Positions 15,210 to 23,977 of a stretch of 64,000 nucleotides of DNA are shown piece by piece. Made by a program: the position numbers and the translations under genes. Source of the stretch: Bog-473 sp963783965 (GTDB lineage: Bacteria > Actinomycetota > Acidimicrobiia > Acidimicrobiales > RAAP-2). The stretch is taken from positions 372,001 to 436,000 of the forward strand of contig CAWAPQ010000013.1 of the NCBI GenBank assembly GCA_963783965.1. The letters are read 5' to 3'. A model generated the notes under the pieces. That model was given only the letters and a program-made list of their open reading frames with translations. It searched no databases and was not told where the DNA came from. Every line of letters begins with the position of its first letter. Position 1 is the stretch's first letter.

Positions 15210-16415
15210 TCAGGCGGCGAAGGGCAGCTTCATGACCTCCGCGAGATTGCCGCCCATGACCTTCGCCATCTCCTCGTGCGACAAGCCCTCGAGCTCGTCG
15301 ACGTAGGACAGCGGCTCCGACATGCCTTCGATGTGCGGGTAGTCCGATCCGAACACGACGCGGTCGGCGCCCACCAGATCAATGAGGCCGCGCGGGTCCT
15401 CCTCGTGGAACGGGTGGATCCAGATGTTCCGCTTGAGCACCATGAGGGGATCCTCGTCGTAGATCGCCGGCTCGTGCGCGTACGAGCGGCCCATGGCGTC
15501 AATGAGCGGGCGCACCCACGCCGAGCCGTTCTCCACGGGGAGGATGCGCAACGTCGGGAACCGGCTCAGCAGGCCGTGCCCGATCAACGACGCCACGGTG
15601 TCGAAGATGCCCCGGCCCTGCGTGTGCGCGATGTCCATGAAGGCCGACTTGCCTCCCGCGAACGGAAGGTGCTCCCCGCCGTGGGTGCCTTCCCACTGGT
15701 TGTAGTAGCGGGTGAGGCCGTCGTCGGAGGCATGCATGCCAACCGTGACGTCCAGCTCGGTCACCCGCTGCCAGAACGGGTCGAACTCGGGGAGCGCGAA
15801 CGAGCGGTAGCCCCGGTAGCCCGGCACCGGGGCGGGCCTGATGAGGATCAGCTTCGCCCCCCGCTCGACGACCCATTCGAGCTCCTTGATCGCCTCGTCG
15901 ACGATGGGCAGCGTGATCACCGGCGACGCGAAGATCCGGCCCTCGTAGTTGAACGTCCAATGCTCGTGCATCCACTGGTTCAGCGCGTGGACCACGACGT
16001 GCGTGGCAATCGGGTCGTCGGCCAGGCGCTCCTCGAGCAAGCTGGCCAGTGTCGGCCACATGAGGGCACGGTCGAGGCCGAGCTCGTCCATGAGGGCGAG
16101 CCGCGGCTCGGGCGAGAAGAACGCCTCGGGCGAACGGATCGGGTCCCCCATCAGCTCGCGGCGGCTCTTTCCCTCGGGATTGCCGTACTTGAAGAGCTCC
16201 TCGGACGCACCCGGTCGGCCGACCACGTTGAAGGTCGGGTTCGGGATGTACTCGGAGATCACGTTGCGCACGGCGATTTTGGTGCGCCCGTTGACCTCCA
16301 CGTACTTGATCAGCCCGGCGTACTCGGGAGGCAGGAACTTCGTGAAGGCGTCCGTCGTCTCGTACATGTGGTTGTCGGCGTCGAAGACGGGAAAGTCGAC
16401 AATGGGCTTGGGCAT
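15210..16415 (-). CDS. Amidohydrolase family protein (amidohydrolase_2, DADNH type)
   Basis: TIM-barrel metal-dependent hydrolase or decarboxylase of 401 residues. The start is DFPVFDADNHMYE, the place of the metal-binding DxHxH motif, and the end is VVFGSDYPHIEG. These proteins (PF04909 group) hydrolyse or decarboxylate cyclic acids; the substrate is unknown. ATG 16415 is chosen because a GGAGG lies five bases upstream; an earlier start (16457) is poorer. It is a close paralogue of the gene at 59004-60203 along its whole length, and both have a GACGTC-centred operator upstream. Confidence 0.85.
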   Translation of the reverse strand: MPKPIVDFPVFDADNHMYETTDAFTKFLPPEYAGLIKYVEVNGRTKIAVRNVISEYIPNPTFNVVGRPGASEELFKYGNPEGKSRRELMGDPIRSPEAFFSPEPRLALMDELGLDRALMWPTLASLLEERLADDPIATHVVVHALNQWMHEHWTFNYEGRIFASPVITLPIVDEAIKELEWVVERGAKLILIRPAPVPGYRGYRSFALPEFDPFWQRVTELDVTVGMHASDDGLTRYYNQWEGTHGGEHLPFAGGKSAFMDIAHTQGRGIFDTVASLIGHGLLSRFPTLRILPVENGSAWVRPLIDAMGRSYAHEPAIYDEDPLMVLKRNIWIHPFHEEDPRGLIDLVGADRVVFGSDYPHIEGMSEPLSYVDELEGLSHEEMAKVMGGNLAEVMKLPFAA

Positions 16416-16476
16416 GACCACCTCCGGGAGGACGGAACCGCAGTGCGTGGCATCCACGTGGCGAGCGGCTCGTTTT

Positions 16477-16496
16477 CAACTTCGACGTCAATATTA
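16477..16496 (-). promoter_or_regulatory. GACGTC-centred operator A, upstream of the amidohydrolase
   Basis: A 20-base imperfect palindrome with arms CAAC and ATTA around a GACGTC core (16484-16489), 62 bases upstream of the amidohydrolase start. It matches four other sites in the window (41293, 56448, 60225, 61994) in the pattern TGAC-N3-GACGTC-N3-GTCA. The shared design suggests a dimeric repressor, probably of the TetR type. Confidence 0.55.
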
Positions 16497-16580
16497 CAGG
16501 ATGGAGCGGAGCGGACACAATCGTGACGGTGGCGACCCCCTCCCGCCGTGGAGGCGGTATCTGGCACGAGGAGAGGGACC

Positions 16581-16596
16581 ATGCAAAGCTTTGCAT
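16581..16596. promoter_or_regulatory. Perfect 16-base palindrome overlapping the uxaC start (LacI-like operator)
   Basis: ATGCAAAGCTTTGCAT is a perfect 16-base palindrome that begins at the uxaC start codon. Its 14-base core recurs exactly at 41885-41898, upstream of the GH1 gene. Perfect palindromes of this length are typical LacI-family operators. The LacI gene at 20269-21300 lies in the same cluster and is the natural candidate regulator. Confidence 0.6.
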
Positions 16597-18005
16597 CGAT
16601 GCTCCACCCGGACCGCCTCCTGCCCGCCGACCCGGGAGTCCGCCGGATCGCCCGGGCCCTGTACGACGGGACGAAGCCCCTTCCCATCGTGAGTCCCCAC
16701 GGCCACTGCGACCCTGTGGCACTGGCCGACGACATCCCGTTCGACAGCCTCGCGACCGAGCTCGTGACGAAGGACCACTACATCCTGCGCATGCTGTACA
16801 GCCAAGGTGTGTCCCTCGAGGCACTCGGCGTACCCCGGCGCGACGGCACACCGGTCGTCACGGACGGAAGGCAGATTTGGCGCGAACTGGCAGCGCGTGC
16901 TCCGCTGTTCCGCGGCACGCCGTCGAAGCTGTGGCTCGACCACACGCTGCAGGAGGTGTTCGGCGTCCAGGAGCCGATCGACGCCAAGAACGCCGACGCC
17001 GTGTACGAGACGATCTCGGCCCGCCTGGCCGAAGAGAGCTTCCGACCACGTGCGCTCTTCGAACGCTTCGGCATCGCCTTCCTCGCCACGACCGACGGCG
17101 CCCTCGACCTTCTCGAACCGCATGTGCAGCTGCGTCAATCCGGTTGGGCGGGACGCGTCGTGCCGACCTTCCGCCCGGACGATGTCATCGACCCTGATCG
17201 GCCCGCCTTCCAGGCGCGCGTGGCAACGCTCGGCGAGCTGACAGGTGAGGACACCGCGACCTGGTCCGGCTACCTCGACGCGCTCCGGAGCCGGCGGGCC
17301 TCGTTCGTCGCGGCGGGCGCGACCGCTTCGGACCACGGGCACGCGTCCCCCGTCACGGCCGATCTTTCACCGACAGAAGCAGAAGCTCTGTTTACGCGCG
17401 TGATGGCGGGCAGGGGACAACCGGGCGACGCCGATTTGTTCCGCGGTCAGATGCTGGTCGAAATGGCGGCGATGAGCCTGGACGATGGTCTCGTGCTGCA
17501 AATCCACGCCGGTGCGTGGCGCGACCACAATCCGACGGTGGCGGCCCGCTTCGGCCCCGACCAGGGCGCCGACATTCCGAGGGGGGTCGACTACGTGGAC
17601 GGCCTCAAACCGCTGCTCGACCGGTTCGGCAACGAGCAGGGGCTGACCGTCGTCGTCTACACCCTCGACGAGACGACCTACAGCCGCGAGCTGGCGCCGC
17701 TGGCCGGGCACTATCCGGCACTGCGCCTTGGGCCTCCGTGGTGGTTCTTCGACAGCCCCGAAGGCATCCGCCGCTTCTACCGCTCGATCGTCGAGACGGC
17801 CGGATTCGCCAACACCGTCGGCTTCAACGACGACGCCCGGTCCCTGCTGAGCATCCCGGCCCGCCACGACGTGGCCCGGCGGCTCAATGCCGGCTACCTG
17901 GCCGAGCTGGTGGCGGAGCACCGAATGTCGGAGGAGGACGCCGCGGACACCGCGGAGGACTTGGCCCTCAACCTCGCCTGTCGGGCTTTCCGGGTCGATC
18001 GATGA
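16581..18005 (+). CDS. uxaC: Glucuronate isomerase
   Basis: Uronate isomerase of 474 residues, the normal family length. It converts D-glucuronate to D-fructuronate (or galacturonate to tagaturonate). Clear marks are PIVSPHGHCDP at about 36-46 (the HxH metal site), RALFERFGIAFLATTDGALD, VVPTFRPDDVIDPD, and PPWWFFDSPEGIRRF with NTVGFNDDARSLLSIPARHDV near the end. ATG 16581 is chosen because AGGAG lies seven bases upstream. ATG 16599 is an alternative, but the ribosome-binding site would be too far away. It is the first gene of the glucuronate block; the next gene overlaps by ATGA. Confidence 0.93.
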   Translation: MQSFASMLHPDRLLPADPGVRRIARALYDGTKPLPIVSPHGHCDPVALADDIPFDSLATELVTKDHYILRMLYSQGVSLEALGVPRRDGTPVVTDGRQIWRELAARAPLFRGTPSKLWLDHTLQEVFGVQEPIDAKNADAVYETISARLAEESFRPRALFERFGIAFLATTDGALDLLEPHVQLRQSGWAGRVVPTFRPDDVIDPDRPAFQARVATLGELTGEDTATWSGYLDALRSRRASFVAAGATASDHGHASPVTADLSPTEAEALFTRVMAGRGQPGDADLFRGQMLVEMAAMSLDDGLVLQIHAGAWRDHNPTVAARFGPDQGADIPRGVDYVDGLKPLLDRFGNEQGLTVVVYTLDETTYSRELAPLAGHYPALRLGPPWWFFDSPEGIRRFYRSIVETAGFANTVGFNDDARSLLSIPARHDVARRLNAGYLAELVAEHRMSEEDAADTAEDLALNLACRAFRVDR

Positions 18006-18520
18006 CGCGCGTGGTGCTCGTCGGACTGATGGGGTCCGGCAAGTCCACCGTCGGCGCGCTGGTCGCCGAGCGGACCGGCAGGGCGTTCGTCGACGTCGAC
18101 GTGGTCATCGCCCAGGAGACGGGCAAGACCGTCCGCGCCCTCTGGGAGGAGGGCGGCGAAGCTGCCTACCGCCACCTCGAATCGGAGGCCGTGCTGCGAG
18201 TCCTGCGCGACGACACGCCCTCGGTACTGGCAGCCCCCGGGGGTGCCGTGCTCGATCCGCGCCTGCGCGCCGCCCTCACCGGGAACCTCGTCGTCTGGCT
18301 GCGGACCAGTCCGACGACACTGGCGGCTCGGGTCCGGCCCGGGGATCACCGACCCCTCCTCGGGGACCAGCCCGCTGAGACCCTGGCCGCCATGGCGGCG
18401 GCGCGGTCGAACCTCTACGAAGAGGTGGCGACCGCCACCATCGACACTGACGGCCGCACCGCGGCGGAGATCGCGGAGGACGTCATCGGACTGCTCGCAG
18501 GCAGCCCGGCGGACACCTGA
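18002..18520 (+). CDS. Shikimate-kinase-like P-loop kinase, possibly a gluconate/sugar-acid kinase
   Basis: Small P-loop kinase of 172 residues. Walker A is GLMGSGKST, with DVDVVI in the place of the shikimate-kinase DSD motif, an AYRHLE segment, PGGAV in place of GGG, a RPLL lid and ARSNLYEE. Most shikimate-contacting positions look kept, so by fold it is AroK-like. Its place between uxaC and uidA, coupled by ATGA to uxaC, argues instead for a sugar-acid kinase such as a gluconokinase. The two families are related. The function is therefore open between shikimate and a gluconate-type acceptor. Confidence 0.75.
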   Translation: MTRVVLVGLMGSGKSTVGALVAERTGRAFVDVDVVIAQETGKTVRALWEEGGEAAYRHLESEAVLRVLRDDTPSVLAAPGGAVLDPRLRAALTGNLVVWLRTSPTTLAARVRPGDHRPLLGDQPAETLAAMAAARSNLYEEVATATIDTDGRTAAEIAEDVIGLLAGSPADT

Positions 18521-18539
18521 CCGACGAAACGGGGACCAC

Positions 18540-20357
18540 ATGCTTCGACCACAGGACGGCAGCACCCGCGAGACCAAGCGGCTCGACGGGATCTGGTCCT
18601 TCAGCCCGGACAGTGCCGGGGTCGGTCGCTCCGAGGGTTGGTTCCGCGCCGCCCTCCCCGAAGGTCGTCGGATGCCGGTGCCGAGCAGCTTCAACGACGT
18701 GCTGGCCGATCCGCAGGTGCACGACCATGTCGGTGACGTCTGGTACCAGCGCAACGCCTTCATCCCGCGCGGCTGGGCCGGACAGCGCATCGTCCTCCGA
18801 TTCGATGCCGCCACGCACCGCGCCACCGCGTGGGTCGGGGACTCCTGCGTCGGCGACCACGAGGGCGGCTACACGCCGTTCGAGATTGACGTCACCGCTT
18901 TCGTAGTGCCGGGCGAGGAGTGCCGGTTCACCGTGGTCGTCAACAACGAGCTCACGTGGGAGTCCATTCCTCCGGGAGTCGTGGAGGTGCTGCCGGACGG
19001 GACCCGACGGCAACGGCAGTACCACGACTTCTTCAACTACGCCGGCCTGCACCGCAGCGTCTGGCTCTACGCGACCCCCCGCGCGCACGTCGATGACGTG
19101 ACTGTGGTCACCGACCTCGACGACGGGGTCGGTGTCGTCCGCTACGACGTCGGCGTCGCAGGAGGCGGCTCCCAGGCCGTCCGTGTGCGGCTCCGCGACG
19201 CCGGCGGCGTCGTGGTCGCCGAGGCGGAAGGGGCTGACGGTGTCCTCCGTGTGGCCGAGCCGGAGCTGTGGGGGCCGGGGCGGGGATACCTCTACGACCT
19301 GGAGGTCGAGCTCGTCGTCGTCGACGACGACGATGACGCCGTCGTCGACCGCTACACGCTCCCGGTCGGCATCCGCACCGTGCGGGTCGAGGGCACGCAG
19401 TTCCTCATCAACGACGAGCCCTTCTACTTCCGGGGCTTCGGCAAGCACGAGGACCTCAACGTGCACGGCCGCGGCCACGACGACGCGGCGATGCTGCACG
19501 ACTTCTCGCTCCTCGCGTGGATCGGCGCCAACTCCTTTCGGACCTCCCACTACCCCTACGCCGAGGAGGTGCTCGAACAGGCCGACCGCCAAGGCATCGT
19601 CGTCATCGACGAGACGGCTGCGGTCGGGCTCAACCTTGGCGTCGGAGGAGGAATGTTCCTCGGTGGCCCGAGGACGACCTTCTCGGAAGAGACGGTCAGC
19701 GCAGCCACGCAGCTGGTGCACCGTCGGGCCATTGAGGAGCTCATCGCACGGGACAAGAACCATCCGTGCGTCGTCTTGTGGAGCCTGGCCAACGAGCCCG
19801 AGTCCCACACCGCCGCCGGCCGCACCTACTTCGAGCCTCTGTTCCGGGCGGCCCGGGAGGCTGATCCGAGCCGTCCGGTCGGATTCGTCAACATGATGTT
19901 CGCGCTCCCCGGCACCTGCACGGTGACCGAACTGGCGGATGTCGTGATGATCAACCGCTACTACGGCTGGTACGTCGAGCCCGGCGACCTCCTGGCGGCG
20001 GAGCGAGGTCTCGAGGCAGAGCTCCGGGCCTGGGCCGCCACGCACGCCAAGCCCATCATTGTGACGGAGTACGGAGCGGACACGATGTCGGGACTCCACA
20101 CGACGGACGGCAGCATCTGGAGCGAGGAGTACCAGGTGGCACTGCTCGAGACCTATCACCGCGTCTTCGATCGCACGGAGGCAGTGGTGGGCGAGCACGT
20201 CTGGAACTTCGCGGACTTCGCCACGGGGCCGTCCTTCATGCGTGTCGACGGCAACAAGAAGGGCGTGTTCACCCGGGATCGGCGGCCGAAAATGGCCGCA
20301 CATTACCTGCGGCGCCGGTGGACCGGCGCTCCCTGGCGCGTGTCGTCGAATGCCTGA
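18540..20357 (+). CDS. uidA: Beta-glucuronidase (GH2)
   Basis: GH2 enzyme of 605 residues, the length of E. coli GUS, releasing glucuronic acid from glucuronides. It has an N-terminal sugar-binding domain, an immunoglobulin-like domain and a TIM barrel. The acid/base Glu is in LANEPES and the nucleophile in VTEYGADT. NRYYGWY, NFADF and NKKGVFTRDRRPK are diagnostic of glucuronidase rather than galactosidase. It has no signal peptide, so it should act inside the cell. It sits 19 bases after the kinase gene and converges on the LacI gene with an 89-base overlap. Confidence 0.93.
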   Translation: MLRPQDGSTRETKRLDGIWSFSPDSAGVGRSEGWFRAALPEGRRMPVPSSFNDVLADPQVHDHVGDVWYQRNAFIPRGWAGQRIVLRFDAATHRATAWVGDSCVGDHEGGYTPFEIDVTAFVVPGEECRFTVVVNNELTWESIPPGVVEVLPDGTRRQRQYHDFFNYAGLHRSVWLYATPRAHVDDVTVVTDLDDGVGVVRYDVGVAGGGSQAVRVRLRDAGGVVVAEAEGADGVLRVAEPELWGPGRGYLYDLEVELVVVDDDDDAVVDRYTLPVGIRTVRVEGTQFLINDEPFYFRGFGKHEDLNVHGRGHDDAAMLHDFSLLAWIGANSFRTSHYPYAEEVLEQADRQGIVVIDETAAVGLNLGVGGGMFLGGPRTTFSEETVSAATQLVHRRAIEELIARDKNHPCVVLWSLANEPESHTAAGRTYFEPLFRAAREADPSRPVGFVNMMFALPGTCTVTELADVVMINRYYGWYVEPGDLLAAERGLEAELRAWAATHAKPIIVTEYGADTMSGLHTTDGSIWSEEYQVALLETYHRVFDRTEAVVGEHVWNFADFATGPSFMRVDGNKKGVFTRDRRPKMAAHYLRRRWTGAPWRVSSNA

Positions 20358-21300
20358 CGACCAGCTCCCCGTAGAGCTCCCTCCTCGCGGGTGCTTCGCC
20401 GAGCATCGCCATGGCCGCGGCACCGACCTCCCCGGAGGGCAGGCGGATGGTCGTGAGCGGAGGGGCGACCATGGCTGCCATCGGCACGTCGTCGAAACCC
20501 ACCACGCTGACGTCACGGGGGACGGAGATCCCGAGAGCGGTCAACCCGGCGATGACCCCGAGCGCCATCTGATCGTTGAACGCCAGCACCGCCGAGACGC
20601 CGCTGGCAGCGATGTCGGGCACCACGCTCGCCGTGGCCTCGAACGTCGGCTCGCCCACCGAGAGCTCGACCACCGCGATCCCACTGGACCGACCGTTCCG
20701 CCGCACCGCGGTGCGGCGCTCGCCGGCCGCCCACGACCCATTGGGCCCACCGAGATACGCCAACCGTGTGTGACCGAGCCCGGCCAGATGTATGAGGGTG
20801 TCGCTGACCGCGGGTGCGGTGCGGAGGAGAACGGAGGCATGCTCGCGCACGGGGCGGTTGACGAAGACCGCCGGCGTCGACCCCAGGGAGCCGAGGGTGC
20901 GATGCAGGCGGCGCGGCGACACGATGATGAACCCGTCGACCTCCCGGGACAGGGACTCCGCCGCTCGCACCTCCTCACCCGGGTGCTCGCCGGTGTCTAC
21001 GAGGAGCACCTGCAGCTCGGCCTGCCGCGCCGCGCGCTCGACGGATCGGACCACCGCAGCGAAGTGCGGATTGGTGATGTCGGGAACGATGACGGCGAGA
21101 TTGCCCGTCCGGCCGGTGATCAAGCCACGGGCCGCCCGGTTCGGAACGAAGCCGAGCGCGCGTACAGCTTCTTCGACCTTGCGGCGGGTTTCGGGAGCGA
21201 CCTTCTCGGGCACGTTGATGGTGCGAGACACCGTGGCCGCATGCACGCCGGCGCGGGCGGCGACATCGAGGATCGTCGCTCGTTGCTCGCGCCGCACCAC
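20269..21300 (-). CDS. LacI-family transcriptional regulator of the glucuronate cluster
   Basis: Repressor of 343 residues. The HTH is ATILDVAARAGVHAATVSR near the N-terminus, with the hinge GFVPNRAARGL, then a periplasmic-binding-like domain (GNLAVIVPDITNPHFA) and VVGFDDVPMA near the C-terminus. GTG 21298-21300 gives the usual LacI start; the open frame upstream to 21432 is not typical protein. It is divergent from uxuB (42-base gap) and convergent with uidA. It is the likely partner of the TGCAAAGCTTTGCA palindromes; the effector is probably a uronate or its product. Confidence 0.88.
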   Translation of the reverse strand: MVRREQRATILDVAARAGVHAATVSRTINVPEKVAPETRRKVEEAVRALGFVPNRAARGLITGRTGNLAVIVPDITNPHFAAVVRSVERAARQAELQVLLVDTGEHPGEEVRAAESLSREVDGFIIVSPRRLHRTLGSLGSTPAVFVNRPVREHASVLLRTAPAVSDTLIHLAGLGHTRLAYLGGPNGSWAAGERRTAVRRNGRSSGIAVVELSVGEPTFEATASVVPDIAASGVSAVLAFNDQMALGVIAGLTALGISVPRDVSVVGFDDVPMAAMVAPPLTTIRLPSGEVGAAAMAMLGEAPARRELYGELVVRHSTTRARERRSTGAAGNVRPFSAADPG

Positions 21301-21341
21301 GCCCGACCCTACACGGCGACCTACGGGACCCCAGGGGAAGG

Positions 21342-22727
21342 ATGACCGGCACGCGCCAGCAACGCCTGAGCGCGCGCACGGTGCTGCACGCGCGTGCGGG
21401 CACGCTGCCGGACTACGACAGGGCCGGGCCACCCGTCATCGCCCACCTCGGTTTCGGCGCCTTCGCCAGGGCCCACCTGGCGGTCTACGCTGACGCACTC
21501 CTCCGGCGCGGTCATCCCGCGCTGATCAGCGGTGTCTCCCTCAGGAGCCGGCGGGCGCAGCAGCAACTCGAGCCGCAGGACGGTCTCTTCACCGTCGCCG
21601 TGCGGGAGCCGGGTGAGGAGACGACACTCCAGGTGATCGGTGCACTGACCTCCATGACGACCGGGCCCGCGGCGGCGCTCGAGGCGATGACGTCACCGAC
21701 CACATCGCTCGTCACGGTGACCATCACTGAGAAGGGCTACGAAGACAGCGTCGACAGGCCGACGACCTCAGGAGGAGCGCCCGGCACGGCGGCGCTCATC
21801 GCCCAGGCGTTGGCCCAGCGCCGCCGGGAGGGAGCGGCGCCTCCGGTCTTCGCATCGCTCGACAACCTTCTGGACAACGGCGGCGTGCTGCGGGCGCGGG
21901 TCCTCCGGGCAGCCGAGGCCATCGATCCCGCCCTGGCGGCGTGGATCGCCGACGAGGTGTGCTTCCCCAGCTCGGTCGTCGACCGCATGGTTCCTGCGCC
22001 CACCGAAGCCAGTCGGAAGGACATCGCCGACGAGCTCGGGCTCGTCGACGAGGCTGCCGTCGCCACGGAACGCCACCGTTCCTGGATCATGCGGTCGGTC
22101 GGCGGGTTGGATCGCCTCGGCGAGGTCGGCGTGGAGCTGGTCGACGACATTGATCCCTTCGAGCGCCGCAAGCTCTGGCTCCTCAACGAACCGCACTCCG
22201 CCGCGGCGTACGGCGGCCTGCTGACCGGGTGCGCCACCATCGCAGCGGCCGTGGCAGATCCCGTCGTCGCTCGCTTCGTACGGGCGCTCGTCGAACAGAC
22301 GCTCGAGGTGGCCGCGCTGCCGCCAGCGCTGCAGCCCGCGGCATTCGCCGACGACGCGTTGCGGAGATTCGCCAACCCGGCTCTGGGCCACACCTGCGTC
22401 CAGGTCGGCGCCGACGGATCGAGCAAATTGCCCCAGCGCCTGCTCCCCGTCGTGGCGGCCCGACGGGCCAGGTCGCTCGACACCACAACGTTCGCCATCG
22501 TGGCGGCCATCTGGATCGCCGGCGTGGCGGGCGTGGAGGTGCGTGGCGTGGCGCTTCCCCGCCTGCAGGATCCGATCGCCGAGGATCTCCGTGCCGCCGC
22601 CCGGTGCGGCGCGCTCGGGGAGCTCAGTCGCCGCGCCCTCGGGCACACCGCGTTCGCCGCCGAGGTCGCGTCCATGCTGCAGCGGTTGACCACAGAGGGA
22701 CCGAGGGTGTTGGGGGGTGGGGAGTGA
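21342..22727 (+). CDS. uxuB: Mannitol dehydrogenase-family oxidoreductase, likely fructuronate reductase
   Basis: Polyol/uronate dehydrogenase of 461 residues with the N-terminal Rossmann segment (VIAHLGFGAFARAHLAVY) and the all-helical C-terminal domain. VTITEKGYED, FPSSVVDRMVPAPT and KLWLLNEPHS are typical of the mannonate/fructuronate reductase group. The last contains the catalytic Lys and Asn region. The reaction would be D-fructuronate plus NADH to D-mannonate. It follows uxaC logically in the pathway. Its stop overlaps the start of the LarA-like gene (GTGA), so the two are translated together. Confidence 0.88.
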   Translation: MTGTRQQRLSARTVLHARAGTLPDYDRAGPPVIAHLGFGAFARAHLAVYADALLRRGHPALISGVSLRSRRAQQQLEPQDGLFTVAVREPGEETTLQVIGALTSMTTGPAAALEAMTSPTTSLVTVTITEKGYEDSVDRPTTSGGAPGTAALIAQALAQRRREGAAPPVFASLDNLLDNGGVLRARVLRAAEAIDPALAAWIADEVCFPSSVVDRMVPAPTEASRKDIADELGLVDEAAVATERHRSWIMRSVGGLDRLGEVGVELVDDIDPFERRKLWLLNEPHSAAAYGGLLTGCATIAAAVADPVVARFVRALVEQTLEVAALPPALQPAAFADDALRRFANPALGHTCVQVGADGSSKLPQRLLPVVAARRARSLDTTTFAIVAAIWIAGVAGVEVRGVALPRLQDPIAEDLRAAARCGALGELSRRALGHTAFAAEVASMLQRLTTEGPRVLGGGE

Positions 22728-23977
22728 CGGTGACGCTGGGGGGGCCCGGACGGGTGCTCGAACCCGAGGCGGTTCGCTCGTTCGTGCGCGCCGAGGTCGC
22801 CGCACTGGACCTGGCCGGTCGCTCCCTGTGCGTGGTCATCCCCGACGCCACCCGGAACTGCCCGCTGCCCCTGCTCCTCCGGGCCATCGAAGAGGGAGCC
22901 GGCGGACGGACGAGTGCACTGACCGCGGTGATCGCCCTCGGCACCCACGCACCCATGTCCGACGACGCCGTGGCCGCGTTGGTCGGGCCGGCCTCCCTTC
23001 ACGTCCGCAACCATGCGTGGTGGGAGGACGACACCTTCACGCACGTCGGCTCGTTGTCGGCGGAGCTGGTCGTGGAGCTCTCGGGCGGCCGGCTTCATGA
23101 CCCGATCGACGTCCGGCTCAACCGGCTCGTTGTCGAGAGCGACGTGACGCTGCTCGTCGGCCCGGTGTTGCCCCATGAGGTCATCGGCTTCTCGGGAGGG
23201 AACAAGTACCTGTTCCCCGGGCTGTCCGGCCAGGAGATGATCGACGTGACGCACTGGCTCGGGGCGCTGATCACGAGCAGCGAGATCATCGGCACGCGTG
23301 GGGTCACGCCCGTGCGGGCACTGGTCGAGGCGGCGGCCGAGCTGGTGCCCGGCGAGCGCCACGCCCTGTGCGTCGTCGTGGACCACGACAGTGGCGGCCT
23401 GGAGTCGTTGTCCTTCGGGGACCCGTTCGGCGCCTGGGCGGCCGCGGCCGAGGTGGCGGCGGAGACGCACGTCATCTATCTCGACCGCCCGGTGCGGAGG
23501 GTGCTCTCCCTCGTCCCCACGCGGTACCCGGACCTGTGGACGGGGGCCAAGGGCTTCTACAAGGTGGAGCCGGTGGTGGCCGACGCGGGCGAGGTCGTCC
23601 TGTACGCGCCGCACATCACCGAGATCGCGGCGATGCACCCGCGCCTCATGGAGATCGGCTACCACTGCCGCGACTTCTTCCTGGCCCAGTGGGACCGCTA
23701 CCGCGACGTCCCGCTGGGCGAGCTGGCGCACTCGACCCATCTGTTCGGCGCCGGGACGTACGACCCCGTGGGCGGGGAGCGCCAACGGGTCCGGGTCACC
23801 CTGGCCACCGGCATCCCCGAGGACGTCGTGCGGCGGGCGAACCTCGGCTACCTCGCGCCCGACGCCGTCGAGCCCTCAGCATGGGCTTCCGATCCCCATG
23901 CGCTGGTCGTGCCCGATGCCGGCGAGGTGCTCTACCGGCTCCGGACAACCCCACCGGCGGGCTACTCGCCGGGATAG
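22724..23977 (+). CDS. LarA-family nickel-dependent hydroxyacid racemase/epimerase (DUF2088), candidate mannonate/gluconate 2-epimerase
   Basis: Protein of 417 residues of the lactate racemase superfamily, which uses a nickel-pincer nucleotide cofactor to invert alpha-hydroxyacids. Key positions are visible: LGTHAPM (proton-transfer His), PHEVIGFSGGNKYLFPG (second His and the Lys that tethers the cofactor), and DVTHWLG (nickel-ligand His). It starts at GTG 22724, overlapping the uxuB stop. Since uxuB makes D-mannonate and the family includes a gluconate 2-epimerase, mannonate to gluconate is the natural reading. No larB, larC or larE gene is seen here. It converges with the next gene by 16 bases. 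Confidence 0.83.
   Translation: MTVTLGGPGRVLEPEAVRSFVRAEVAALDLAGRSLCVVIPDATRNCPLPLLLRAIEEGAGGRTSALTAVIALGTHAPMSDDAVAALVGPASLHVRNHAWWEDDTFTHVGSLSAELVVELSGGRLHDPIDVRLNRLVVESDVTLLVGPVLPHEVIGFSGGNKYLFPGLSGQEMIDVTHWLGALITSSEIIGTRGVTPVRALVEAAAELVPGERHALCVVVDHDSGGLESLSFGDPFGAWAAAAEVAAETHVIYLDRPVRRVLSLVPTRYPDLWTGAKGFYKVEPVVADAGEVVLYAPHITEIAAMHPRLMEIGYHCRDFFLAQWDRYRDVPLGELAHSTHLFGAGTYDPVGGERQRVRVTLATGIPEDVVRRANLGYLAPDAVEPSAWASDPHALVVPDAGEVLYRLRTTPPAGYSPG

Noticed and set aside
18002..18520. Calling the kinase a certain aroK
   Set aside because: Residues look shikimate-kinase-like, but it is coupled to uxaC in a sugar operon with no aromatic-pathway genes nearby, so the specific name was withheld.
18483..20516. 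A 677-codon minus-strand open frame opposite uidA
   Set aside because: Shadow of the beta-glucuronidase gene; no recognisable domain.
21737..23785. A 682-codon minus-strand open frame opposite uxuB and the LarA-like gene
   Set aside because: Its composition (runs of Arg, His, Gln, Asp) is typical of a shadow, and the plus strand holds two well-recognised enzymes.
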